A stretch of DNA of 64,000 bases from Pseudomonas quercus. GTDB taxonomy: Bacteria; Pseudomonadota; Gammaproteobacteria; Pseudomonadales; Pseudomonadaceae. Positions 44,725-55,730 of the stretch are shown here, in pieces (the first letter of the stretch is position 1; every line of letters starts with the position of its first letter). Location of the stretch: the NCBI RefSeq assembly GCF_012033695.1, contig NZ_JAAVJI010000002.1, forward strand, positions 496,001 to 560,000, read 5' to 3'. Position numbers and translations under genes: made by a program. The notes beneath the pieces were generated by a model. The model saw nothing but the letters and a program-made list of their open reading frames with translations. It was not told where the DNA came from and made no database searches.

Positions 44725-47583
44725 ATGCCTTTTGACGTTGCCTTGACCACTGATAACGAATTCATTGGCCGCCATATCGGCCCACGCCCAGAAGACGAGC
44801 AGGCGCTGCTACAAACCCTGGGCTTCGATAGCCTGGACGGCCTGACCGCTGCAGTGATTCCCGCCACCATCAAGGGCACCAGTGTGCTGGATGCTGGCGA
44901 TGGGCAAAGCGAAGCCGATGCACTGGCTGCGCTCAAAGCTATTGCTGGCAAGAACCAGTTGCTCAAGACCGTGATTGGGCAGGGGTACTACAACACCCAT
45001 ACCCCGGCACCCATCCTGCGAAACCTGCTGGAAAACCCAGCCTGGTATACCGCGTACACCCCCTATCAGCCTGAAATTTCCCAAGGCCGCCTTGAAGCCC
45101 TTCTCAACTTCCAGACGCTGATCAGCGACCTGACGGGGCTGCCCATTGCCAATGCCTCGCTGCTGGACGAAGCCACCGCCGCCGCCGAAGCCATGACCTT
45201 CTGCAAGCGCCTGTCGAAAAACCGTGCCAGCACCGCTTTCTTCGCGTCGGTGCATTGCCACCCGCAAACCCTTGCGGTGCTGCGTACGCGCGCCGAGCCG
45301 CTGGGCATTGAGGTGGTGGTAGCCGATGAGCACAACCTGGAGGACACCAGCCGCTTCTTCGGTGCCCTGCTGCAATACCCTGCCAGCAACGGGGATGTGC
45401 TGGATTACACCGCCGTTGTGGAGCGCTTCCACGCCAGCCAGGCACTGGTGGCCGTCGCCGCTGACTTGCTGGCCCTGACCCTGCTCACACCCCCTGGCGA
45501 ATTCGGCGCTGACGTGGCCATTGGCAGCGCACAGCGGTTCGGCGTGCCCCTAGGCTTCGGCGGCCCTCATGCCGCTTACTTTTCTACCCGGGACAGCTTC
45601 AAACGTGACATGCCGGGCCGCCTGGTGGGCGTGTCCATCGATCGCCATGGCCAACCTGCCTACCGGCTGGCCATGCAAACCCGCGAGCAGCATATCCGTC
45701 GAGAGAAGGCCACTAGCAACATTTGCACCGCGCAGGTGCTCTTGGCCAACATCGCCAGCATGTATGCGGTGTACCACGGGCCTCAGGGCCTGCAGCAGAT
45801 CGCTAAACGCACCCATGCCCTGACGGCGATTCTGGCGGCAGGCCTCCGTGACATGGGGGTAGTGGTCGAGCAGACGCACTTCTTCGACACCCTGACACTG
45901 CACACAGGGGCTGCCACCGCTGAGCGGCATGCCAAGGCACGGGCGGCGGGCTACAACCTGCGCCAGGTAGACGCCGAGCGTGTGGGCGTGTCCTTGGACG
46001 AAACCAGCCGGCAGGCCGACGTGGAAGCGTTGTGGGCTATTTTTGCCACCGGCCAGCAGCCAGCTTTCGCTGCTGTTCAAGGCAGTGCCTCCAGTGCATT
46101 GCCTGAGGGGCAACTGCGCCAAGGTGCTCTGCTCAGCCACCCCGTATTCAACCGTTACCACTCTGAAACCGAGTTGATGCGTTACCTGCGCCGCCTGGCC
46201 GACAAGGACCTGGCCCTGGACCGCACCATGATTCCGCTGGGCTCCTGCACCATGAAGCTCAACGCGGCCAGCGAAATGATCCCGGTGACTTGGGCCGAGT
46301 TCGGAAACCTGCACCCCTTCGCTCCCGTAGAGCAAAGCCAGGGCTACACCGAGCTGACCAAAGAGCTTGAAGCCATGCTCTGCGCAGCCACGGGTTACGA
46401 CGCTGTCTCGCTGCAACCTAATGCGGGCTCACAAGGTGAGTACGCCGGCTTGCTGGCCATTCGTGCCTACCACCAGAGCCGTGGTGATACCCAGCGCGAC
46501 CTGTGCCTGATCCCTTCTTCTGCCCACGGCACCAACCCTGCGACCGCCCACATGGCCGGCATGCGCGTAGTGGTTACCGCCTGTGATGCGCGGGGCAATG
46601 TGGATATCGACGACCTGCGTGCCAAGGCCGAGGCGCATAAAGATCACCTGGCTGCCCTCATGATTACTTACCCGTCCACCCACGGGGTGTTTGAAGAAGG
46701 GATCGGCGAAATCTGCCAGATCATTCATGACAACGGCGGCCAGGTGTACATCGACGGCGCCAACATGAATGCCATGGTGGGCCTGTGTGCACCAGGCAAG
46801 TTCGGCGGCGACGTATCTCACCTCAACCTGCACAAGACCTTCTGCATCCCCCATGGCGGCGGCGGCCCAGGTGTGGGCCCGATCGGCGTAAAAGCGCACT
46901 TGGCCCCTTTCCTTCCTGGGCATGAAGCGCTGGAGCGCAAAGAAGGCGCCGTCTGCGCTGCTCCGTTCGGCAGCGCGAGCATTCTGCCCATCACCTGGAT
47001 GTATATCCGGATGATGGGGGGAGCAGGCCTCAAGCGTGCCTCGCAAATGGCCATCCTCAACGCCAACTACATCGCCCGCCGCCTGGAAGAGCATTACCCA
47101 GTGCTCTATACCGGCAGCAATGGCCTGGTGGCCCATGAGTGCATTCTTGACTTGCGCCCGCTCAAGGACAGCAGTGGTATCAGTGTGGACGACGTGGCCA
47201 AGCGCCTGATCGACTTTGGGTTCCATGCCCCTACCATGTCGTTCCCGGTAGCAGGCACCTTGATGATCGAACCCACTGAAAGCGAATCCAAGGAAGAGCT
47301 GGACCGCTTCTGTGACGCCATGATCTGCATTCGCGAAGAGATTCGTGGTGTGGAGAGCGGCGCGCTGGACGCCGAGGACAACCCGCTGCGCAACGCGCCG
47401 CATACAGCTGAGGAATTGCTGGGCGAGTGGCCCCATAGCTACAGCCGGGAACAAGCGGCCTACCCGCTGGCCAGCCTCAAGGCTACTAAGTACTGGCCGC
47501 CGGTTGGCCGGGTGGACAACGTGTTTGGCGATCGCAACCTGGTGTGCGCCTGCCCGCCCATCGAAGCCTATCAAAACGCGTGA
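44725..47583 (+). CDS. gcvP: Glycine dehydrogenase (decarboxylating), P protein
   Basis: A 952-residue fused homodimeric-type P protein. PLP lysine in [19 protein letters not shown]; the glycine-rich [12 protein letters not shown] and the C-terminal half [14 protein letters not shown] are typical. It decarboxylates glycine and passes the aminomethyl group to GcvH. It begins 11 bases after gcvH. Confidence 0.96.
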   Translation: MPFDVALTTDNEFIGRHIGPRPEDEQALLQTLGFDSLDGLTAAVIPATIKGTSVLDAGDGQSEADALAALKAIAGKNQLLKTVIGQGYYNTHTPAPILRNLLENPAWYTAYTPYQPEISQGRLEALLNFQTLISDLTGLPIANASLLDEATAAAEAMTFCKRLSKNRASTAFFASVHCHPQTLAVLRTRAEPLGIEVVVADEHNLEDTSRFFGALLQYPASNGDVLDYTAVVERFHASQALVAVAADLLALTLLTPPGEFGADVAIGSAQRFGVPLGFGGPHAAYFSTRDSFKRDMPGRLVGVSIDRHGQPAYRLAMQTREQHIRREKATSNICTAQVLLANIASMYAVYHGPQGLQQIAKRTHALTAILAAGLRDMGVVVEQTHFFDTLTLHTGAATAERHAKARAAGYNLRQVDAERVGVSLDETSRQADVEALWAIFATGQQPAFAAVQGSASSALPEGQLRQGALLSHPVFNRYHSETELMRYLRRLADKDLALDRTMIPLGSCTMKLNAASEMIPVTWAEFGNLHPFAPVEQSQGYTELTKELEAMLCAATGYDAVSLQPNAGSQGEYAGLLAIRAYHQSRGDTQRDLCLIPSSAHGTNPATAHMAGMRVVVTACDARGNVDIDDLRAKAEAHKDHLAALMITYPSTHGVFEEGIGEICQIIHDNGGQVYIDGANMNAMVGLCAPGKFGGDVSHLNLHKTFCIPHGGGGPGVGPIGVKAHLAPFLPGHEALERKEGAVCAAPFGSASILPITWMYIRMMGGAGLKRASQMAILNANYIARRLEEHYPVLYTGSNGLVAHECILDLRPLKDSSGISVDDVAKRLIDFGFHAPTMSFPVAGTLMIEPTESESKEELDRFCDAMICIREEIRGVESGALDAEDNPLRNAPHTAEELLGEWPHSYSREQAAYPLASLKATKYWPPVGRVDNVFGDRNLVCACPPIEAYQNA

Positions 47584-47598
47584 GCCAGGCTCTGACAC

Positions 47599-47626
47599 GA
47601 GGGGCCACAACCGTGGCCTCTTTTTC
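47599..47626 (+). terminator. Internal terminator between gcvP and sdaA
   Basis: GGGGCCAC and GTGGCCTC pair around an AACC loop (one G-T pair) and are followed by TTTTT. Located 15 bases after gcvP and 22 bases before the sdaA start, it would lower downstream expression, or sdaA has its own promoter. Confidence 0.6.
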
Positions 47627-47648
47627 TCAGTTTTATCCTGGAATGCTC

Positions 47649-49025
47649 ATGTCCTTAAGTGTGTTTGACCTGTTCAAGGTGGGTATTGGCCCCTCCAGTT
47701 CCCATACCGTGGGGCCCATGCGCGCTGCTGCGCGCTTTGCCGAAGGGCTTCGACGCGAAGGGATGCTGGCCAGCGTGGCCCAAGTGAAAGTAGAGCTGTA
47801 TGGCTCGCTAGGTGCAACGGGCAAAGGGCATGGCAGTGACAAAGCGGTGCTCATTGGCCTTGAAGGCGAGCAGCCTGACACAGTAGACACCACGACCATC
47901 GATGCTCGCCTGGCCGCCATTCGCAGCACAGGCCGGCTGCGGCTGCTGGGCGAACACGAAATCGACTTCGTCGAAAAACAGCACTTGGCAATGATCCGCA
48001 AGCCCTTGCCTTACCACCCCAACGGCATGATTTTTCGTGCCTTCGACGGGGCTGGCCTGCAGGTACGCAGCCGGGAGTATTATTCGGTGGGCGGTGGGTT
48101 CGTGGTGGATGACAACGCTGCCGGTGCAGACCGCATCGTGGCCGATACCACCACACTGCCCTACCCGTTCACCCTGGCCAAGGAATTGATGGCCCACTGC
48201 ACGGCGCAACACCTGCCTATCAGCCAGATCATGCTGGCCAACGAAAAGGCCTGGCGCCCGGAAGCTGAAACTCGCGCCGGCCTGCTGCACATCTGGCAGG
48301 TGATGCAACAGTGCGTAAGTGCAGGTTGCGAGAACGAAGGCATCCTTCCGGGCGGCCTGAAAGTGAAGCGCCGCGCAGCAGGGTTGTACCGCCAACTGCG
48401 CAGCAACCCAGAGGCCGCGCTGCGCGACAGCCTGTCCGTGCTGGACTGGGTCAACCTCTATGCCCTGGCCGTGAATGAAGAAAACGCCAGCGGCGGCCGC
48501 GTGGTCACCGCCCCTACCAATGGCGCAGCTGGCATCGTACCGGCTGTACTGCACTACTACATGCGGTTTGTGCCTGGGGCCAACGAGGACGGCGTGGTGC
48601 GCTTCCTGCTTACCGCCGCCGCCATTGGCATCCTGTACAAGGAAAACGCTTCAATCTCGGGGGCTGAAGTCGGCTGCCAGGGCGAAGTGGGCGTGGCCTG
48701 CTCGATGGCCGCCGGTGGGCTGTGCGAAGTCATGGGCGGCACCGTGCAGCAGGTCGAAAATGCGGCAGAAATCGGTATGGAGCACAACCTGGGGCTGACC
48801 TGCGACCCTATTGGCGGCTTGGTTCAGGTGCCATGCATCGAGCGCAACGCCATGGGATCGGTAAAGGCGATCAATGCCGTGCGCATGGCCCTGCGTGGCG
48901 ACGGCCAGCATTTTGTATCGCTGGATAAAGTCATCCGCACCATGCGCCAGACCGGCGCTGATATGAAAAGCAAGTACAAGGAAACCGCGCGCGGCGGCTT
49001 GGCGGTAAACATTATTGAATGCTGA
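47649..49025 (+). CDS. sdaA: L-serine dehydratase, single-chain iron-sulfur type
   Basis: Deaminates serine to pyruvate. The 458-residue protein has the N-terminal [21 protein letters not shown] signature and, in the C-terminal half, cysteines for a 4Fe-4S cluster in [20 protein letters not shown] and [13 protein letters not shown]. It links glycine cleavage (via serine from glycine and one-carbon units) to central metabolism. ATG at 47643 is two codons upstream of the chosen start and also possible. Confidence 0.93.
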   Translation: MSLSVFDLFKVGIGPSSSHTVGPMRAAARFAEGLRREGMLASVAQVKVELYGSLGATGKGHGSDKAVLIGLEGEQPDTVDTTTIDARLAAIRSTGRLRLLGEHEIDFVEKQHLAMIRKPLPYHPNGMIFRAFDGAGLQVRSREYYSVGGGFVVDDNAAGADRIVADTTTLPYPFTLAKELMAHCTAQHLPISQIMLANEKAWRPEAETRAGLLHIWQVMQQCVSAGCENEGILPGGLKVKRRAAGLYRQLRSNPEAALRDSLSVLDWVNLYALAVNEENASGGRVVTAPTNGAAGIVPAVLHYYMRFVPGANEDGVVRFLLTAAAIGILYKENASISGAEVGCQGEVGVACSMAAGGLCEVMGGTVQQVENAAEIGMEHNLGLTCDPIGGLVQVPCIERNAMGSVKAINAVRMALRGDGQHFVSLDKVIRTMRQTGADMKSKYKETARGGLAVNIIEC

Positions 49026-49055
49026 CGGCCATGCCGCAGCAGAAGGAGCACAGCA

Positions 49056-50183
49056 ATGTCCGACACCCTTTTGAAAACCCCTTTGCATGCCCTTCACCTG
49101 GAACTGGGTGCGCGCATGGTGCCTTTTGCCGGGTACGACATGCCGGTGCAATACCCCTTGGGCGTACTGAAGGAGCACTTGCACACCCGCGAGCAGGCTG
49201 GCCTGTTCGATGTATCACATATGGGGCAGATCCGGCTGCTGGGCGAGCATGCTGCGGCGGCACTGGAAGCGCTGGTGCCAGTCGACATCATCGACCTGCC
49301 GGTAGGCACCCAACGGTATGCACTGTTCACTAACGACCAGGGCGGCATTCTCGATGACCTGATGGTGGCCAAGGTTTCGGAGACAGAACTGTTTCTGGTG
49401 GTCAACGCGGCCTGTAAGGAGGCAGACCTTGTACACCTGCGTAGCCACCTTGCCAGCCACTGCGTGATCGAGCCTTTGTTCGAAAGCCGTGCCTTGCTGG
49501 CGCTGCAAGGCCCCAAAGCCGTGGACGTGCTGGCGCGGTTGCACCCTGCAGTGTCGAACATGACCTTCATGCAGTTTGCAGCCTTGGAGCTGGCAGGCAT
49601 TGCCTGCTACGTAAGCCGCTCGGGCTATACCGGTGAAGATGGCTATGAGATTTCCGTACCCGTGGAACTGGCCGAAACACTGGCCCGCCGCCTGCTAAGT
49701 GAGCCTGAAGTGCAGCCTATTGGCCTGGGAGCGCGAGACTCGCTACGCCTGGAGGCCGGCCTATGCCTGTACGGGCATGACATGAACGCCGAACTTACGC
49801 CAATAGAAGCCAACCTGGGCTGGGCCATTTCCAAAGTGCGCCGCGCTGACGGAGCACGTGCCGGCGGGTTCCCTGGTGCGGAAACTATCTATGCCCAACA
49901 GAAAGACGGCGTGCCCCGCAAGCGGGTCGGCTTGCTGCCCCAGGAACGCATGCCGGTACGCGAAGGCGCTCAAGTAGTAGATGCCGAGGGCAATGAAGTG
50001 GGCCAGGTCTGCAGTGGTGGCTTTGGCCCTACATTGAATGCCCCGGTTGCGATGGCGTGGATAGATACGCACCTCAGTGGGTTGGAGACCGAACTCTGGG
50101 CACTGGTACGGGGCAAGAAGGTACCTGTGAAAGTGTCACGCATGCCCTTTGTAGCGCAGCGTTATTATCGGGGCCAAGCGTAA
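49056..50183 (+). CDS. gcvT: Glycine cleavage system T protein (aminomethyltransferase)
   Basis: A 375-residue tetrahydrofolate-dependent protein: MVPFAGYDMPVQYPLGV, FDVSHMGQIRL and SRSGYTGEDGYEI are family motifs. It releases ammonia and forms methylene-tetrahydrofolate. It lies 30 bases after sdaA and ends the gcvH-gcvP-sdaA-gcvT cluster. Confidence 0.94.
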   Translation: MSDTLLKTPLHALHLELGARMVPFAGYDMPVQYPLGVLKEHLHTREQAGLFDVSHMGQIRLLGEHAAAALEALVPVDIIDLPVGTQRYALFTNDQGGILDDLMVAKVSETELFLVVNAACKEADLVHLRSHLASHCVIEPLFESRALLALQGPKAVDVLARLHPAVSNMTFMQFAALELAGIACYVSRSGYTGEDGYEISVPVELAETLARRLLSEPEVQPIGLGARDSLRLEAGLCLYGHDMNAELTPIEANLGWAISKVRRADGARAGGFPGAETIYAQQKDGVPRKRVGLLPQERMPVREGAQVVDAEGNEVGQVCSGGFGPTLNAPVAMAWIDTHLSGLETELWALVRGKKVPVKVSRMPFVAQRYYRGQA

Positions 50184-50547
50184 ATAGGCATTACAGCGAA
50201 TTCGACCTTAATAACCCGGTCATGGCGCTGAGCTTGCATGGCATAGCCAGCGGCTTCGGCAGTGTTATGTCCGCCGAGGCACTGCGCTGAGCACATAGGA
50301 ACAGGACCGCAAAACGGGTATGAAAAAGGCATAAAAGCTAGCAGTTTCAGGGCTTGTTTTTGTGACTAAAGCTAGCGTAGAGTCGTCTGCACTGAGTTTG
50401 CATGGGTCGCTTTGGTTCGTGACCTGGGCAGTAGCGCTAGGCTTTGCTACAACCCGTTCTGCGTCTCTTACTTTCCTGCAACCAGTAATAGCGGCCTTCA
50501 AATTGAGCGCCAGCTGAAATCACTATTGAGCTTCAAGGAAATAAGAC
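50184..50547. other. Intergenic region upstream of the cold-shock gene
   Basis: No convincing gene on either strand. It should contain the gcvT 3' end signal (no hairpin recognised) and the promoter and 5' leader of the cold-shock gene, whose ribosome site AAGGAAATAAG ends just before the ATG. Confidence 0.5.
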
Positions 50548-50760
50548 ATGAGCACTCGTCAGAGCGGTACCGTCAAGTGGTTTAACGACGAAAAAGGTTT
50601 TGGTTTTATCACGCCTGAAAGCGGTCCGGATCTGTTCGTGCACTTCCGCGCTATCCAAGGCAACGGTTTCAAAAGCCTGAAGGAAGGCCAGAAAGTGACC
50701 TTCGTCGCGGTGCAGGGCCAGAAAGGCATGCAAGCGGACGAAGTTCAAGCCGAAGCCTGA
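50548..50760 (+). CDS. Cold-shock family protein (CspA-like)
   Basis: A 70-residue single-domain nucleic-acid-binding protein. RNP-1 motif KGFGFITPE and RNP-2 motif DLFVHFRAI are intact, as is the start [11 protein letters not shown]. It acts as RNA chaperone. Monocistronic, with its own terminator. Confidence 0.95.
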   Translation: MSTRQSGTVKWFNDEKGFGFITPESGPDLFVHFRAIQGNGFKSLKEGQKVTFVAVQGQKGMQADEVQAEA

Positions 50761-50772
50761 TCACCTTCGCAC

Positions 50773-50807
50773 AAAAAGCCCCGGCTAGTGATAGCCGGGG
50801 CTTTTTT
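50773..50807 (+). terminator. Terminator of the cold-shock gene
   Basis: AAGCCCCGGCT and AGCCGGGGCTT form a long stem with a loop of about seven bases, followed by a T-run. A-rich bases on the left side suggest it may also act for lptFG on the other strand. Confidence 0.9.
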
Positions 50808-50864
50808 ATGGGCGCCTGTTTTTGTCAGCTTTTAACAGACCACCGCCCAAAGGCGCTGATAGCC

Positions 50865-51926
50865 CTACCCAGCCCTGCGCAACAGCCACACGCCTGCTAT
50901 GCCGCAGATCGTCGCAGGCAAGGCAACCGCCAATAGAGGCGGGAAGCCGAACACCAGGCTCGAAGGGCCAAGCAAGTCTTGGGCAATGCGGAACACGAAA
51001 CCTACCAGCACCCCGGTAAACACACGCTGGCCCAGGGTGACGGAGCGCAGCGGGCCGAAGATGAAGGAGATCGCCATCACTACCAAGGCGGCAGTTACGA
51101 AGGGTTGCAATACTTTTGTCCAGAAGGCCAACCAGTACTTCCCGCTGCTCAGCCCCTGGGCGCCCAGGTAATGCACATACGCCCACAAACCCGTGATGGA
51201 GAGGGATTCAGGGGCCATGACCACAGTGCTCAACAGCTGCGGGGTAAGGGCCACGTCCCAGCGTACTGTGTCTGCAGGCACAACCTCGGTATGGTCCCCT
51301 TTGAACACAGTGGTAGTGACCTCGCTCAACTGCCAGTGGTCCTGTGCATACACGGCCTTGCGAGCGAAGCTGGACTGCTGAAGGTGGTGCTGGGCGTCGA
51401 ACTCGTAACGGGTTACGCCATATAGCAACCCGTTGGGCTGCACGGTATTGATGTGGATGTACTCGTTGCCCTGGCGGTGCCACAAGCCGTGCTTACCGCT
51501 TTGGGCATCACCACCGCCCTGTGCGAGGGAGCGGGAGGCCTGGGCCTGGTCTTCAGCTGGCGGCGCCACGTATTCGCCGATCAGCACGCCTGCCACCATC
51601 AGCACCAGCATCGGTTTCATTACGGCCCATACGATGCGCGAGATGGATACGCCTGCTGCCCGCATGATAGTCAGTTCGCTGCTGCTGGCCAGGCTGCCCA
51701 GGCCGATCAGGCACCCAATGAGAGCGGACATGGGCAGCAGTTCATACAGGCGCCGTGGTGCGGTGAGGAGTACGTACCAAGCCGCATCCCCCAACGTATA
51801 AGTGTCACTAAGGTCGCTCAGCTCGTCGATGAGCGCGAACAAGGTGGCCAGGCCCAGGATGATGCCCAGCACCGCCAGGATAGCAACGAACACGCTGCGA
51901 CCGATGTAACCGTCAAGCTTCTTCAT
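50865..51926 (-). CDS. lptG: LPS export ABC transporter permease LptG
   Basis: A 353-residue permease of the YjgP/YjgQ family with six membrane segments and a large periplasmic domain. MKKLDGYIGRSVFVAILAVL and IMRAAGVSISRIVWAVMKP are typical; the latter holds the coupling helix for LptB. It overlaps lptF by four bases. With LptF and LptB it extracts lipopolysaccharide from the inner membrane. Confidence 0.93.
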   Translation of the reverse strand: MKKLDGYIGRSVFVAILAVLGIILGLATLFALIDELSDLSDTYTLGDAAWYVLLTAPRRLYELLPMSALIGCLIGLGSLASSSELTIMRAAGVSISRIVWAVMKPMLVLMVAGVLIGEYVAPPAEDQAQASRSLAQGGGDAQSGKHGLWHRQGNEYIHINTVQPNGLLYGVTRYEFDAQHHLQQSSFARKAVYAQDHWQLSEVTTTVFKGDHTEVVPADTVRWDVALTPQLLSTVVMAPESLSITGLWAYVHYLGAQGLSSGKYWLAFWTKVLQPFVTAALVVMAISFIFGPLRSVTLGQRVFTGVLVGFVFRIAQDLLGPSSLVFGFPPLLAVALPATICGIAGVWLLRRAG

Positions 51927-53041
51927 TTTGCCACCCCAGCCCGGCTACGACGCTGCGCCTGCGAAAGACGCAGGGGTTGCCACCCCATCAGCCCTATCCC
52001 GATGGCGAGGAACAGCCCATGCACCCACCACAGGCCAAGGCCGATGGGCAGGCGCCCTTTCTCCACGGCACTGCGTACCGAAATCAGGATAGTAAGGTAG
52101 GCCATGTACAGCAGGATGGCCGGTAACAGCTTGAGGAACCGGCCTTGGCGCGGGTTCACCCGTGACAGGGGAACGGCCATGAGCGTAACGATGAAGACCA
52201 GCAGAGGCAACGAGAGCCGCCATTGAAGTTCAGCACGGTCACGCAGCACGGTGGACCCGAACAGGGTGGACGTTGGAATGGCCTCGCGCTCGCTGATGTC
52301 ATCGCTCACCTCAGGCTTTGGCAGCATTACGCCATAGGTGTCGTACTTGATGGCGCGGTAATCGGGTTGGCCCGGGTTACCGTCGTAGCGGTAGCCGTTC
52401 TCGAGGATCAGGTAACGGTTACCGTTGGTGTCCACCTCTTGGCGACCTTTGTCGGCTACCAGTACCGAAATGCCCCGATCCTTCTTGCCATCGGTAGAGG
52501 CGCGTTTTTCCGAGATGAATACGCCGCCCAGGTTGACACGGTCTTCGGAGAGCTCTTCGGTATAGGTGACGCGCGTGCCATCACGCAGCATCTGGAAGCG
52601 CCCCGGTACGAGCGTGTCGAACTCGGTCAGCGCATCCTGCTGGTTTATCAGTTGGGCAAACCGCGTTGCGCCCAGGGGCGCCAGGCTGAAACTAAGCCAG
52701 GCGACCAGCAGGGCAACCACGGTGGCCGGGATCATGGTGATGCCCAGCAAGCGCCCTGGGCTCATACCAGTGGCAGACAGCACCGTCATCTCGCTTTCCA
52801 GGTACAGCCTGCCGTAAGCGAGCAGAATGCCCAGGAACAACCCCAACGGGAGAATCAGCTGCAGGAAACCCGGCAGCCGATAGCCCATGATCTGAAATAG
52901 AACACCGGGGTCGAGCGCACCGCTGGCCGCCTGGGCCAGGTACTTGATAAAGCGCCCACTCATGATGATAACCAGCAGCACGGCGCTGACGGCACTGAGG
53001 GTCACCAGGACTTCGCGGGACAGATAACGGAAAACGATCAA
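51923..53041 (-). CDS. lptF: LPS export ABC transporter permease LptF
   Basis: A 372-residue partner of LptG with the same fold (FRYLSREVLVTLSAVSAVLL, VLSATGMSPGRLLGITM). The start is taken as TTG at 53041, giving the normal N-terminus (M)IVFRYLSRE with GGAG nine bases upstream; an in-frame ATG at 53077 would add 12 unusual residues. Divergent from pepA. Confidence 0.9.
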   Translation of the reverse strand: MIVFRYLSREVLVTLSAVSAVLLVIIMSGRFIKYLAQAASGALDPGVLFQIMGYRLPGFLQLILPLGLFLGILLAYGRLYLESEMTVLSATGMSPGRLLGITMIPATVVALLVAWLSFSLAPLGATRFAQLINQQDALTEFDTLVPGRFQMLRDGTRVTYTEELSEDRVNLGGVFISEKRASTDGKKDRGISVLVADKGRQEVDTNGNRYLILENGYRYDGNPGQPDYRAIKYDTYGVMLPKPEVSDDISEREAIPTSTLFGSTVLRDRAELQWRLSLPLLVFIVTLMAVPLSRVNPRQGRFLKLLPAILLYMAYLTILISVRSAVEKGRLPIGLGLWWVHGLFLAIGIGLMGWQPLRLSQAQRRSRAGVAK

Positions 53042-53202
53042 ACCAGACACTCCGGGGTAACCAGCCTTGACGGCCATGCGCTTGTGCGATTACGCACAGG
53101 CCCGACGGAAAAAGTGGGCGCATTATCCTGTGAATGTGGGTGCCTGTCACTTGGCGGCGTGCCATCGGGGTTGTCAGCGACAGAGACACAGGCTCAAACT
53201 GA

Positions 53203-54759
<1,557 letters not shown>

Positions 54760-54802
54760 GGGGCCGCCCCTGGCCGATCGCTCGCCAGGGGCACCTTGAA
54801 CC

Positions 54803-55231
54803 ATGACCCAGGTCGATTTCTATATTCTGCCCAGCGCGCTGCCTTCAGCGCGGCTGGACTTCGCCTGCAAATTGGCCGAAAAAGCCTGGCGCCTGGGCCA
54901 CCAGGTGCATGTGCTGTGTTCAAACGCCGACCAATGCGAGGACATGGACACCCGCCTCTGGGCGTTCAAAGGTGAAAGCTTTGTGCCCCATACCCAGGGG
55001 GATGACCTTACGCTGGCACCGGTGACCCTAGGCCTTTCAGAACCTGAAAGTGCGAACGGCGAACTACTGATCAACCTTACCCTGGCGGTACCCGCGTTCG
55101 TTGGCCGCTTCAACCGCGTGGCAGAAATTGTCATCTCGGACCCCACCGTACGAGACCAGGCCCGGGAGAATTTCCGCTTCTATCGCGAACAGGGCTATCC
55201 TTTGCAGGATCACCGCCTGACGCGCCTTTGA
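54803..55231 (+). CDS. holC: DNA polymerase III subunit chi
   Basis: A 142-residue clamp-loader accessory protein (VDFYILPSALPSARLDFACK, LWAFKGESFVPH, VLLINLTLAVP-like core). It links the clamp loader to single-strand binding protein. Placement between pepA and valS is conserved in gammaproteobacteria. Confidence 0.9.
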   Translation: MTQVDFYILPSALPSARLDFACKLAEKAWRLGHQVHVLCSNADQCEDMDTRLWAFKGESFVPHTQGDDLTLAPVTLGLSEPESANGELLINLTLAVPAFVGRFNRVAEIVISDPTVRDQARENFRFYREQGYPLQDHRLTRL

Positions 55232-55241
55232 GTCTACTTTG

Positions 55242-55631
55242 ATGGATAAGCCCACCCCCTTGCCCGATTCCAACCAGTTGCTGGATGACCTGGAGTCGAT
55301 TCGTCGATTGCTGGGCGATGATGCCCTGGAACCACCGGTATTGACCGAAACTGTGGGCGAGCCTACTGAAGAGGTGGTGCCCCTGTTATTTGAAACCACC
55401 GGTGAAACGCCACTGGACATCGACCAGCCTCCCCTGCTGGTGGACGTGGCTGAGCTACCCAAGGCCACTCCCGCCCAGAACCGCCAGGACACGTTACTGC
55501 ACCTGGACGCCGAGTTACGGGAAGCGGCGCGCAAGATCATGCAAGACGTGATCGATGACTTTGCCCCGCATATCGAAACGGAGATCAAACGCCGCCTCGA
55601 AGCCCGCATGCAGCGCCTGCTTACGCCTTGA
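55242..55631 (+). CDS. Conserved hypothetical protein between holC and valS
   Basis: A 129-residue acidic, soluble protein. The N-terminal half is proline- and glutamate-rich and probably disordered (LFETTGETPLDIDQPPLL). The C-terminal 50 residues form an amphipathic helix (LREAARKIMQDVIDDFAPHI) that could mediate protein contact. It starts 11 bases after holC. Similar proteins occur at this place in other pseudomonads; the role is unknown. Confidence 0.75.
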   Translation: MDKPTPLPDSNQLLDDLESIRRLLGDDALEPPVLTETVGEPTEEVVPLLFETTGETPLDIDQPPLLVDVAELPKATPAQNRQDTLLHLDAELREAARKIMQDVIDDFAPHIETEIKRRLEARMQRLLTP

Positions 55632-55730
55632 CGGCTTCCAGGCCGTTGCTGCCACGCCTACACCCCTGCCGCCCTGTCCGTTATACTGTCCGGCTTTCCG
55701 AATCGTTTGCCTAACAGGGCCCTGCCGCGC

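Noticed and set aside
46429..47610. A 393-residue open frame antisense to gcvP
   Set aside because: Shadow of a conserved gene without domain or start signal.
50265..50501. A 78-residue minus-strand frame upstream of the cold-shock gene
   Set aside because: No ribosome site or recognisable motif; it overlaps the likely promoter and leader of the cold-shock gene.
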